A stretch of 64,000 nucleotides of DNA, taken from assembly GCF_048544455.1 (NCBI RefSeq), contig NC_133534.1, forward strand, positions 122,908,269 to 122,972,268, written 5' to 3'. The stretch comes from Silene latifolia. Its lineage: Eukaryota > Streptophyta > Magnoliopsida > Caryophyllales > Caryophyllaceae. Position numbers and translations under genes: made by a program. How positions within the stretch are numbered: position 1 is the stretch's first letter; every line of letters starts with the position of its first letter. The notes under the pieces are model-generated. The model saw nothing but the letters and a program-made list of their open reading frames with translations, ran no database searches and was not told where the DNA came from. This document shows, in pieces, positions 34,190 to 44,398 of this stretch.

Positions 34190-35640
34190 GGGATGATGTT
34201 GAGGATGTCTATATCCTCCCAGGGAAGGAGAAGCGGACGAAAGAAATCGGACATCTCACCCGGTCCGGACGTCCCTATCAAAATCCGAACAACCCGACGG
34301 TCGTTCCAACAACGAATGACCAAATCGTCCCAGAGGTGGACACTCAACCAAAGGCCCCCGAGAACTCAATCCTGAAACAGCTCCAGAAAGCAAAAGCCGA
34401 AATCTCAATTTGGCAACTGATAGCAACGTCTTTTGAGCAACGACAGGCCTTGCTGCAGGCCTTGGGAAAATTAACCGTGCCCTCAACCTCTTCCCCAGAA
34501 GAAATAGTGGCGCACATGACGAGAGACACCCCTGATCTGAGTAACCCGGTCGTCTTCTCCGACGAGGATATCTCTCCATTTGGAGCCAATCATAACCTGG
34601 CCCTGTACATCACCGTACAATGCCTCCAGAAAAATATACCAATGGTCCTCGTGGATGACGGTTCCGCCGTGAATGTCATTCCACTCAAAACTGCCCACAG
34701 GCTGGGTGTCAAGGAATCTGATTTGATCCCAACGAATCAAGGAGTACGCGCCTACGATGGCACTCGTCGCTGGGCTAGTCACTTTGACAGTCGCAACCGG
34801 ACCCTTAGAAAGACAAAACCGTTTTCAAGTGGTCGACATCGACGCGTCCTTCAACATGCTCCTGGGACGTCCCTGGATTCACGTCGTCAAGGCGGTCACG
34901 TCAACGCTCCACCAGAAGATCAGGGTCCCCTTCAATGGGAAAACAATCACGATTCCCGCTTCCCCAATCAAAGCAGTTATGAGAAGGGGGATAGCCTCCC
35001 AAGCCATTGAGGAGGACGACAATGAAATGTGGGGTTTCCAAGCCGTAAACGCCATAACTGATGAATCGGCGACCTCTGAGTGTGACCCGTTCACCAACCT
35101 CACAAACAATCGTATTATGATGCGCCAGGGTTACTTACCGGGTTTGCCGCTCAATCCACTAAAGGACCCATTGCCTCCCTTGAAACAGGTTAAGGTCCCC
35201 AACATTCCCTTCGGGCTGGGGTACGAACCTACTGACCAAGATATCCGGGAGATGAACCTCCTAATCCGAAAACTCAAGAAGCACGGGGTTATCCTCCGTC
35301 CCTACCACCTGACTCTCAACGGATACTTTGTCCCCGAGGGAGAGTCCGAGCTCTACCACGGCTTTCCGGAACCGATCTATGACTATGTGGCCAAGGCTAG
35401 GTACCCGGGAGTGGAAGTCTTCCAGGACTGCTACTTCATTCCCGACAACATCGAAGTTGCATCAACTGAGTCCAAGCCGTCACCATGCCTTGACGGACAA
35501 GCTGTCACACTCCTCTTTGGGGAAGATAACGTCAAACACCTCGACTAAGAGGACATCATCAACATCGCCCTGAAAGGCAATCAATTTGATCCAACCGCCT
35601 TGATCTCCAATACTGACCCGGAGAAGCTACCCAAGGCTGG
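34190..35640 (+). pseudogene. Tat-1 protease and pro-RT linker, broken
   Basis: Begins with the Tat-typical HLTRSGRPYQ, then the protease active site MVLVDDGSAVNVIPLKTAHR (DDGS in place of DTGS). A frameshift near 34760 moves the rest of the protease (ASFNMLLGRPWIHVVKAV) to another phase. A linker (FGLGYEPTDQDIREM, GVEVFQDCYFIPDNIE) runs to a TAA at 35546-35548, and a further shift near 35640 leads into the pol phase. In Ogre elements the gag-pro and RT parts are separated by stops and joined by splicing, so the last break may not be decay. Confidence 0.82.
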
Positions 35641-35706
35641 AGGAAGACCGTCAAGTGGACCGATCGCCAAGGCCGCATTCTCAAGATAACAACTGGAGAA
35701 GGCCCT

Positions 35707-38700
35707 ATGTTCAAAGAGGGAAGTGAAGAAGGATCTGAGTCCGAGTCCGAGTCCGAGTCAGAGTCTGTCATAGCTCCTAACGCTCCTAATGTCCCGGTCA
35801 AGGTCCCCTTCCCACTGTTTTATCACAAAGTCGTGGCTGATTCAGAGGCTGAGTCTACTAGGGTCACCCCCACTCCCATGAAAGGTGACAACCTGGAGCC
35901 TGTTCCAGGGGCCACTTCCTCTGTTGTGTCGCCTCTGACTGACCACGAGTCGTCTGTCCTTTCCGAGCTTTTCGCTCGTGTCAACTTAATGAACGCTAAG
36001 TTTGCTTATGACTCGTCTCAATTTAACTGCAATGCGATTCTGAATGACTATGAGGAATTTGACTTGAGTGACTACCCACCTCACTTAGCTAAAGAACTTG
36101 ACAAACGGGAAACCAGAACCCCCATCATTGAGGAAACCGAACCTATTAACGTAGGAACCGACAATACACCTCAAGAACTTAGGATAGGGATAACCTTGGA
36201 CCCCTCGGAAAGACAACAGTTCATTGACCTCCTCCACGAATACAAGGACGTGTTCGCCTGGTCTTACAGAGACATGCCTGGGATTGACAGAGAAATCGCA
36301 GAGCACCGGATACCCATTAAACCCGGGGCTAAACTTGTGAAACTGAAGCTACGCCGGATGCGTCCTGAGTGGGCCCTAAAAATCAAGGAAGAGGTGGACA
36401 AACAGTTCAAGGCTGGGTTCATCAATGTGTCTGAATACTCTGACTGGATAGCCAACATTGTGCCGGTACCAAAGAAAGACGGAAGAATTCGGGTTTGCGT
36501 CGACTTCAGAGATCTGAACAAGGCAAGTCCAAAGGACGACTTCCCTTTGCCACATGTTGACATTCTGGTGGACAACACTGCCGAACATGCTCTCCTATCA
36601 TTCGTGGACGGGTATACTGGGTACAACCAGATTAAAATGGCTGAGGAAGACATGCACAAAACAGCGTTCACTACACAGTGGGGTACATATTGCTACACGG
36701 TCATGCCTTTCAGCCTCATCAACGCCGGGGCAACCTATCAGAGAACCGCTACCACTATCCTACATGATATGATGCACAAGGAGGTAGAGGTATATGTCGA
36801 TGACATGATCTTCAAATCGAAAGAGCGGGACGGCCACATCAATGCCCTCCGGAAATTCATCGCTCGTCTGTGGAAATATAACATGAGACTAAATCCTCAG
36901 AAGTGTGCATTCGGGGTCACCTCCGGAAAACTCTTGGGACATGTCATCAGCAAAAGAGGCATTAAGATTGATCCAACCAAAATCAAGGCCCTTCAACAAA
37001 TGCCTCGGCCTAGGAACGAGAAGGAGATTCGGGGATTTCTCGGTCAGGTCCAATACATCAGCCGGTTCATTGCCAAGCTTACTATGATCTGTGAACCGAT
37101 ATTCAAGAAGCTTCGTGCCTCCGATCACACCGATTGGGACGACGACTGTCAGAAAGCATTCGACAGGATAAAGGAAATCCTATCCAAACATCATGTCCTC
37201 ATGCCGCCTCAACCGGGGATTCCTCTATCCCTATACCTGACTGTTACCGACACGGCCATGGGAGCAATGCTAGCACAAACAGTTGCCAACGAAGAACGAG
37301 CCATCTACTACATCAGCAAAAAGTTCATTGAGTACGAGACGAGGTATACCCAACTGGAAAAGACATGCCTTGCCCTAGTATGGTCAACAAAGAAGCTGTG
37401 GCATTACATGCTCAGCTACATGGTCCACATCTACTCCAAGATGGACCCAGTTAAATACATCTTCGAAAAACCCGTACTAAACGGAAGGCTGTCTAGATGG
37501 ACACTCTTGCTGTCCGAGTTCGACCTCAAGTTTGTACCCCTCAAGGTTATCATGGGAAGAGAAGTCGCCGATTTCCTAGCGGAAAATCCCGTCAACGAGG
37601 ATCTAACGACCGACACATGGTCACTTCCCGACAAAGACATCCTTTGTGCCGACTCCGACGCATGGGACCTATACTTTGATGGTGCATCTAATCTGAGAGG
37701 CTTCGGGGTTGGTATCCTTCTAATATCACCAGAGGGAGAACATGTTCCGATCTCGGTCAAGCTAGACTTTGCCGTGACCAACAACGCCGCTGAATATGAA
37801 GCATGTCTCATCGGCCTACAAGCAGCCATCACACTTGGCATCAAGAGATTCAGGGTCCATGGCGATTCCTCACTCATCATCAATCAGGTATCCGGATCAT
37901 GGAAAATCCGATCTGACAGCCTAGCTCCCTACCGAGCGAAGATCAATCAAGAGGCCAAGTTCTTCCACCAAATCGACTACTTCCACTTGCCACGAGAGGA
38001 AAATCAATTTCCTGATGCCCTGGCAAAACTTGCCGCGCTCGTCAACATACCTGACGACATGACTTCAATGCCCATATATGTCGAAAGACGGAGTGAGCCA
38101 GCTCACATTTGTGCTATTATCGACGACGAGGAAAGCCATGATAAACCTTGGTACCAAGCCATCCTGAATTACAAAACCAAAAACGAATTCCCTCCCAACT
38201 CTGATCAAAGACGACAAAGAGCCATCCGTTTACTTGCATCACAATTCGTGATAAACCACAACCAACTCTACAAAATAACACCCCAAGGAATTCTCCTCCT
38301 TTGCATTGACCATCACAAAGCCAAGAAAGTCATGAGAGAGGTTCACGACGGAGAGTGTGGCCCTCACATGAGTGCAATGATGCTTACACGGAAAATCACG
38401 CGGCTAGGTTACTACTGGACCACCATGGAAACTGATTGCCGTAACTACGTCAAACATTGCCACAATTGCCAAATCTTCGCCAACATACAACACATACCAC
38501 CATCACTTTTGTACACCATGAAGTCACCCTGGCCTTTCTCAACCTGGGGCATCGACATCATCGGGAAAGTCAACCCGATAGGCACCAAGGGGCATTGCTT
38601 CGTCCTCGTCGCCATCGACTACTTCACCAAATGGGTGGAAGCACAGTCATATGCAATCTTGACCGCCAAACAAGTGGCCAAGTTCATTCAAAACAACATC

Positions 38701-39396
38701 ATCTGCCGATATGGGGTACCCCATGAAATCATCAGCGATCAAGGCTCACACTTCCGGGCGGAAACTCAAGCTTTGCTGGACAAATACAAGATCAAACAAC
38801 ATCGATCATCCCCCTACCGTCCCCAAACCAACGGAGCGGTGGAGGCAGCGAACAAAACTCTTGTCACCATTATCAAGAAAATGCAAGACAACTACCGTGA
38901 TTGGCCGAGAAAACTCCCATTCGCACTCTGGGGATACCGAACCTCCATTCGAACACCGACAGGCGCCACACCCTTCTACCTAGCATACGGTATGGAGGCG
39001 GTTCAACCGGTAGAATTAGAGGTCCCATCTCTACGCATCTTACTGGAGAGTCAGGTCCCTGAGGCGGAATGGACCCGTCGAAGGTACGAACAACTCACTC
39101 TTCTAAACGAACGACGACTCAACGCCTTGCACAATGTCCAGTTATACCAACGACGTATACAACGGGCATTCAACAAAAAGGTTAAACCCAGAAACATCCA
39201 GGAAGGCGACTTGGTCCTCAAGTCAGTTCGAGCACCATTACCCGTCGATCCGAGGGGAAAACTCAAACCCAACTGGGTCGGGCCATACCTGGTCAAGAAA
39301 ATACTTTCGGGGGGCGCAGTGAGACTGAGTGACCTAGATGGGGAGGACTTTACAAACCCGACCAACCTAGACCAACTCAAAAAGTACTACCCTTGA
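35707..39396 (+). CDS. pol: Tat-1 pol: RT, RNase H, archaeal-type RNase H, integrase
   Basis: Open for 1229 codons. Its phase is already open from about 35638, so the ATG at 35707 may not be the true start. After a Ser/Glu repeat (residues 6-20) comes RT: KKDGRIRVCVDFRDLNKA from about residue 255, catalytic D301 (FVDGYTG) and YVDD at 363-366; PFSLINAGATYQR has Ser where Gly is usual. RNase H spans about 505-620. The second, archaeal-type RNase H spans about 650-780 (LYFDGASNLRGFGVG, NNAAEYEACLIGLQAA), typical of the Tat lineage. Integrase has a zinc-binding region near 880-925, catalytic D950, D1011 and E1046, and a C-terminal WVGPYLVKKIL. It copies RNA to DNA and inserts it in the nucleus. 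Catalytic residues look intact. Confidence 0.93.
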   Translation: MFKEGSEEGSESESESESESVIAPNAPNVPVKVPFPLFYHKVVADSEAESTRVTPTPMKGDNLEPVPGATSSVVSPLTDHESSVLSELFARVNLMNAKFAYDSSQFNCNAILNDYEEFDLSDYPPHLAKELDKRETRTPIIEETEPINVGTDNTPQELRIGITLDPSERQQFIDLLHEYKDVFAWSYRDMPGIDREIAEHRIPIKPGAKLVKLKLRRMRPEWALKIKEEVDKQFKAGFINVSEYSDWIANIVPVPKKDGRIRVCVDFRDLNKASPKDDFPLPHVDILVDNTAEHALLSFVDGYTGYNQIKMAEEDMHKTAFTTQWGTYCYTVMPFSLINAGATYQRTATTILHDMMHKEVEVYVDDMIFKSKERDGHINALRKFIARLWKYNMRLNPQKCAFGVTSGKLLGHVISKRGIKIDPTKIKALQQMPRPRNEKEIRGFLGQVQYISRFIAKLTMICEPIFKKLRASDHTDWDDDCQKAFDRIKEILSKHHVLMPPQPGIPLSLYLTVTDTAMGAMLAQTVANEERAIYYISKKFIEYETRYTQLEKTCLALVWSTKKLWHYMLSYMVHIYSKMDPVKYIFEKPVLNGRLSRWTLLLSEFDLKFVPLKVIMGREVADFLAENPVNEDLTTDTWSLPDKDILCADSDAWDLYFDGASNLRGFGVGILLISPEGEHVPISVKLDFAVTNNAAEYEACLIGLQAAITLGIKRFRVHGDSSLIINQVSGSWKIRSDSLAPYRAKINQEAKFFHQIDYFHLPREENQFPDALAKLAALVNIPDDMTSMPIYVERRSEPAHICAIIDDEESHDKPWYQAILNYKTKNEFPPNSDQRRQRAIRLLASQFVINHNQLYKITPQGILLLCIDHHKAKKVMREVHDGECGPHMSAMMLTRKITRLGYYWTTMETDCRNYVKHCHNCQIFANIQHIPPSLLYTMKSPWPFSTWGIDIIGKVNPIGTKGHCFVLVAIDYFTKWVEAQSYAILTAKQVAKFIQNNIICRYGVPHEIISDQGSHFRAETQALLDKYKIKQHRSSPYRPQTNGAVEAANKTLVTIIKKMQDNYRDWPRKLPFALWGYRTSIRTPTGATPFYLAYGMEAVQPVELEVPSLRILLESQVPEAEWTRRRYEQLTLLNERRLNALHNVQLYQRRIQRAFNKKVKPRNIQEGDLVLKSVRAPLPVDPRGKLKPNWVGPYLVKKILSGGAVRLSDLDGEDFTNPTNLDQLKKYYP

Positions 39397-39591
39397 ACCC
39401 TAGCAACCAACGACCTAGCCTAGTTTTACAACTAGCAACGACCTCAACCCTTTTCAAGTCAAGTTCCTTAAACGTGTTTTGATTTGAAATTGCATGTTTT
39501 ATCGAGTCTAAGTTATGGCACCATGCCCGTTTCAAATGTCCTTTGATCTGTCAAAGGCAACGTCCATTTTCACTAAAACAAAACAACCCCT

Positions 39592-39777
39592 GAACTACGA
39601 GCATGGTTTAATTTCACATCTTCAGGTGAATACGTAGGCAGTCCCTCTTATGCCTGAGGGATACAACCACAAAACCCAATCAAATCCACAAAACACTTCG
39701 AACTACGATCATGGTTTGATTTCACCTCTCCCAGTGAATACGTAGGCAGTCCTTTCTTATACAAGAAGGATACAACC
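39592..39777 (+). other. Two copies of a structured module after Tat-1 pol
   Basis: Module 1 (39592-39668) and module 2 (39700-39777) share the order GAACTACGA, CATGGTTT, hairpin 1 (TTCAC ... GTGAA), TACGTAGGCA, hairpin 2, and TACAACC. Hairpin 2 is TCCCTC/GAGGGA in module 1 and TCCTTTCTT/AAGAAGGA in module 2, so the arms changed together. The function is unknown; the place (just after pol, sense strand) suggests an RNA signal. Confidence 0.65.
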
Positions 39778-40195
39778 ATTCCCACAATAAAAAAAAATTA
39801 CCCACACACAAAAAACATCCCCATCAAAAGGAGAAAGGGAAAACCATTCCCTTTTTTTCCCACAAAAATGCAAAATAAGCCTTTCTCCCTTTCCACAAAA
39901 TACCACTTTTCCAAGTGCAAATGTTCGAAACGATTCAAATTGAATTGCCTTCACCAAATGGATGGAAGAAACAAGCGTTCACAATTTTCGACACGAGCAA
40001 TCCTCTTATTTAATTAATTATGGGAGGGATTACAATTTCAACAACGAATAAAGCTCGACGAGTCAAAGCTAAGGTGTCAACTAACACACCTCACATAGTA
40101 AAACTAGCACAACACACACAACAACTAGCTAGTGCAACATAATAAAAACTCACAACAATAATACAACATAATAATAAAGTGGGTAATGGAGGTCT
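39778..40195 (+). other. Tat-1 non-coding stretch after the structured modules
   Basis: A-rich sequence with no motif that I can assign; short open frames are low-complexity. It ends at the 3' end of the antisense ORF. Confidence 0.4.
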
Positions 40196-41653
40196 TCACT
40201 CTTCCATTCTACCCTTGCCTTTTCCCTCGGGGTACATCTTCCCCTTGTTCTTCTTGTTGGCCCGCCTAGCATGGACTTCTTCCTCGGAACGGATCCTAAA
40301 CGGATTTAAGACGGCGACGGCCTCCAGTCTAGCACAAGACCCCATGTTCGACCCAAAAAGGGCCAATGCACGGCCCACCATGTTCTTGGGGCCGGAACTC
40401 CTCCTCTTCGGTGGTCTCATCACATCGGGGGTAGCTCCATCAACATACTCCTCAAAGAAGGCACGGTTGGCCTTGCCAACCTCTCGATACTTCAAGTCAA
40501 CAACCTCGTCCTTACGAAATTTGGATCTCTCATCCAAGGACGGAGCACGTGACCACTTGACATAAGCGGGAGTCACCCATGTCGTGGCAGCGGGGTTTGG
40601 TACCTCCCAAAGCGGCCGAGTGGCCCACCATCTTTCAAAGAACTCCACAAGCTCGGAGTTCCGGAAAACATTCTCTTAAACAAGAGTATCTTAAGCGGGC
40701 ACCTTTTGTTGACGCCCCATTTGCCTCATGAGCCTTTCGGGATATATGAAGGAAACAACCTTCAAAATCACCACCATCAAAGAACGAGGACTAGCACCCG
40801 AAGCGGGCAACCCCGTGAAGGACCTCTAGTGCCACCACGGCACCACCCAACGGATGTGAGGACCACCCTCCTCCGCCAATCTTGCGGCCCAATAGGCCTC
40901 GGTGAAAGCAAAACGATCCGGGTACAACTTCTTCCTCATAGTAATGTGACGGAAGGAGTAAGAAGAAGGATTAACCGGAGGCTCTACATACCTTAGCCTC
41001 TACAATAACCACACTTGGAGGATCCTTGGGGATCCGAAAGAGGGAGCTTCTCCAGAAGAGCCTTCCTTGTCCAAAGCTTGGATAATCTCCCCAAGCACCA
41101 ACCATGATGGATCTCTACCATGCTCCATTTGCTCAATCACATGGATAAGGGTCATGCTACCATGGCATCTCGGCCCCTCCTTCTTCAAGACATCAACAAA
41201 GAGGTACACATGGACAAGGCAAAATGCAATAGCCCTTCTCCTAGCCACCTCCGAGACATTAAAATCTAATCGGTTTGAAAAGATGTTGATAAGAGCCAAC
41301 ATATCCACACCATGTGGAACAAGAAGAAAGTTGATTTGGCTTGTTGATAAGCCCAACATGGAACGGAATTTCTCCTTGTAGCACAACCGAGTCGGAGGAA
41401 GCACCGGAGCACAACCCGGCCACCCACCAATGGCTCCAACTTCCTCGGCAAGAGGACAAAGCTCGCCTTTCGGGAAAAAGAAAACATGGTGTTTCGAATC
41501 CCAAAACCGAGAACACGCTTCAAGAAACGAAGGTTGCACCTTGACTTGATGAAGCACCAACAATTGGCCAACTCCCATGCAAACGAGTTGATGCTTTTCG
41601 GAAGGCGACAAATCCCGGCACCATTGTCGCAATGCGTTCTCAAAAGCATCCAT
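40196..41653 (-). pseudogene. Tat-1 antisense extra ORF, plant-mobile-domain-like
   Basis: Runs opposite to pol from ATG 41653 (MDAFENALRQWC) in one constant phase of about 485 codons. Four in-frame stops break it: at 41000-41002, near 40829, and two near 40675-40695. Features fit the plant mobile domain of transposon-derived proteins: KGELCPLAEEVGAIGGWPG, ARRRAIAFCLVHVYLFVD, an ending PERLMRQMGRQQKV that recalls the family pattern RQFG..Q, and a Lys-rich tail (RRANKKNKGKM). Extra ORFs in either orientation are known in Tat elements; their role is unresolved. A TATA box lies at 41737-41744. Four stops and no shift suggest point mutation only. Confidence 0.72.
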
Positions 41654-41736
41654 GGAATATTTTTGTGGAAGAAGAAGAGATTTTGTAGAGATGTTTTTGT
41701 GTTTCGGATGATGAAACAATGAAGCGCAAACGTCCC

Positions 41737-41744
41737 TATTTATA
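41737..41744 (-). promoter_or_regulatory. Candidate TATA box for the Tat-1 antisense ORF
   Basis: Minus-strand TATAAATA, 84 bp before the ATG at 41653. Two copies of the GCTCGCGCCTC phrase of the Tat-1 LTR lie just upstream on the minus strand (about 41801 and 41898). Confidence 0.5.
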
Positions 41745-44398
41745 CAAAATGATCAGCGCATTTCTCAGAAAAAGAGGAGAGCCGGCTTCCATCGCCAGGC
41801 TGCTCGCGCCTCTTTGGACCTTCTCCAGGATTCCCGCTGTTGACTTGTCTCTTTCAACTTGTGCTTTCTCCTGACACCTCAAACCTCCCGCCAGGAAGCT
41901 CGCGCCTCTTCGGGATAATCCGGGACATTTTGTGTTTCCTCACACTCACATTTCCTTGTTTTCGCGTTTTACGAAATTCGACACGGTTTTCATGACGCAG
42001 CTTTAAACATACGGATTTTTTTTCTTTTTTAAGGGGGGAAGGGCTAGTCGCCCCGATCCGCGATGGATCGTTTCCATGTCAGTCGAAATTCCAAAAAATT
42101 TTCGCTTTTTCGCAATTTGCCGGCAAAAATCAAAATCGAGAATTGATAACACGACGTCAATTTTCCTCAAAATTCAAGCACTCACAAATTCGAGTCTTGA
42201 CCTCAAAAATCAAAAATCAAATATACTCGCAAAAATCCTTTTCTAAAATTCTTTCCTGACGGTTTGAGTTTGAATTTTTCGAGTCAATTTCAATAATTTC
42301 GATGTAATTTAATTCACGACACGAGTTAATTGCTCAAATTTTCAAATCAATTTCTTTTTGAATTCCGAACGTGACGACTTGTCACGGAATTTTCAAAACT
42401 CATTTCAAAATTTCAAATTTTAACTTCAAGTCATCTTGATTAATTTTTGTTTTTCAATCAAATGCTTTTGCGTGTTTGCGTTTATGCGTATGTGCTATTT
42501 GTTGCCTGTTTTCTACACTAACGACGCAGGAACTGGTGCAAAGCAAAAGGAGAATCAACAGCCGACAACGCTCTTCCGAAACACAACACAAAAAGCCAAA
42601 GATCACAGAATGAACCACAATCCAAAAACACATATATACAAACCGCCTTACGCAAAATACATCGATAAACGTCTATCATACAGACACTGGCCTAAAACAA
42701 ACGTCTATCATACAGACACTGGCCTAAAACAAACTTCTATCATACAGACACTGGCCTAAAACAAACGTCTATCATACAGACACTGGCCTAAAACAAACGT
42801 TTATCATACAGACACTGACCTAAGACAACGAACTGGGGGCTATCCGCCACCCACCGAACTAAGCACTCCCTACCCTTCCGATCGGAAAAGAAAGGGAGCA
42901 ACATGGGAAATAGAGGAGCAACAGCGAAAGCAGAGGAGGTTACCATGACGATAACCCTCCGCTCCTGCTCCACGACAAAAAAGAAGACAGTGTCTTGCAG
43001 ACTTCGGATAATGAGGAGGCCCAGAACCATGATGCGATGCACCACTCCGATACTGAACCCCACTCATCAGCCACCCTGTCTATGAGCCACAACGAAAAGG
43101 ACAAGCCGGCCATATCAGCCGCCTCTCCTCCTCTACGGAAGCATCCTCCACCACCGTTCGAATACGGCAGCCTCCTCGGCCGCTACAGCCCCTCCAGGAT
43201 CGGCTTCCTCCTCCAAAGCCTCAATGACGGACCCCATAGGTCCCAGACGATACCCTGCGGTCAAAAAGCAACAACAAAAAAAACGTCAGCCAGAATTTCG
43301 GCATTACGACGGCATGAAATGGATAAATCCAAAAACAAAAAAACAACCTGTAATGCAAAAACAAGGGCAATCCCGCCCAAAATCCAACCAAACAAGACCA
43401 TTCACACAAAAAAACACAAAAACGACTCGCCCCCTCTTTTCAAGCAAAAGACGAGTGAAAGTCACAAAAACGGCATTTCAAGACCCCTACAAGGTCCGCC
43501 AACAACCCAAAATACATACCCGACATAATGGGGATTTTTCTACGGTTCAAAAAGGCAATTCATACGCTAATTTGAGCCCAAACCGGTCAAAATTTCAAAA
43601 CGACCGCAAAAAGGCAAACGTGATTTTATCACGCCTCAAGGTGACCTAAATTACCAATGAGGTCCAATTCAAGGCAAACTGACTCAATTCAAGCCCAAAC
43701 AGGCGCTTATTTCGTCAGACGTAAGACCGTCGCAAAAGGCAAAAATCCAATTTTGCCCACAAGCATCCAACAAAGGTCCTTAAATGGCAAATACGGGTTT
43801 TCCCAACTACAATGCAACCTAGTGGGACCCACTACCCAAGCAAATAAACTTGGCATTGTGAAATGAGACGGTTTCTCGCCTCACTCACGTGTTTCGAGCA
43901 TAGGGAGCGGGAACGGGGACCAATATGCAAACTAAAAGCACCCTTATACTCCTAAACAGGTTTCTAACCTAAAGCAAGCATCAATTTCACTCGAAATGGG
44001 CTCAATCAAAATTACCTAATTCGATTTTTAGGGCAAAATTCGCCCTAATTCAATCAAGCTAAAGATCAACAAATTTAAATGGATTCAAGAGGAAATACTT
44101 ACCTTGAGATGACATTGTTGATGAAGGCAAGAATTTGAACAAGCTAGAAGGTCCAACAATGGCGGATTTGGCTTTGTTTTGTCGAAGAGAAGGAAGACGA
44201 GATTATGGTTGATATGCGGCCTGACCTCGCGTCTTTTACAGGAAATAGGGAAGCCCCTTTGGTTCGCCGTGGTGGCTTGCGCCTTGCTGTGCCTCCCCTT
44301 GCTCTTTCAGCGGATTTTGGGCTTTAGCCCAATTTCCCGTGACAAACTTCAAAGTTTCACTTGACGATATTAAAGGTCGTCATTTTTCTCAAAAAACA
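41745..44398 (+). other. Tat-1 region between antisense ORF and hairpin array
   Basis: Mostly without recognisable genes. It holds two copies of the GCTCGCGCCTC phrase (41801, 41898), a further variant near 44270 (GTGGCTTGCGCCTTG), a 32-bp tandem array (42667-42828), a G-run AACTGGGGGCTA near 42831, and a GC-richer stretch (about 42840-43250). That stretch has weak coding character (Ser/His/Pro-rich frame at 42995-43528) which I could not assign. AT-rich elsewhere. Confidence 0.5.
42667..42828 (+). repeat. 32-bp tandem array in Tat-1, five units
   Basis: Five units of 32 bp with the core CTATCATACAGACACTGGCC, starting at 42667. Changes between units are single bases. The period is not a multiple of three, so the open frame crossing it is not coding. 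Confidence 0.9.

Noticed and set aside
35737..35766. Short GAGTCC-type microsatellite at the start of Tat-1 pol
   Set aside because: Encodes a Ser/Glu run; common slippage repeat with no further signal.
42995..43649. Open frames of 141-177 codons in the Tat-1 3' region
   Set aside because: Overlapping frames on both strands with Lys/Pro/Gln-rich composition and no domain; kept only as weak coding potential in the region entry.
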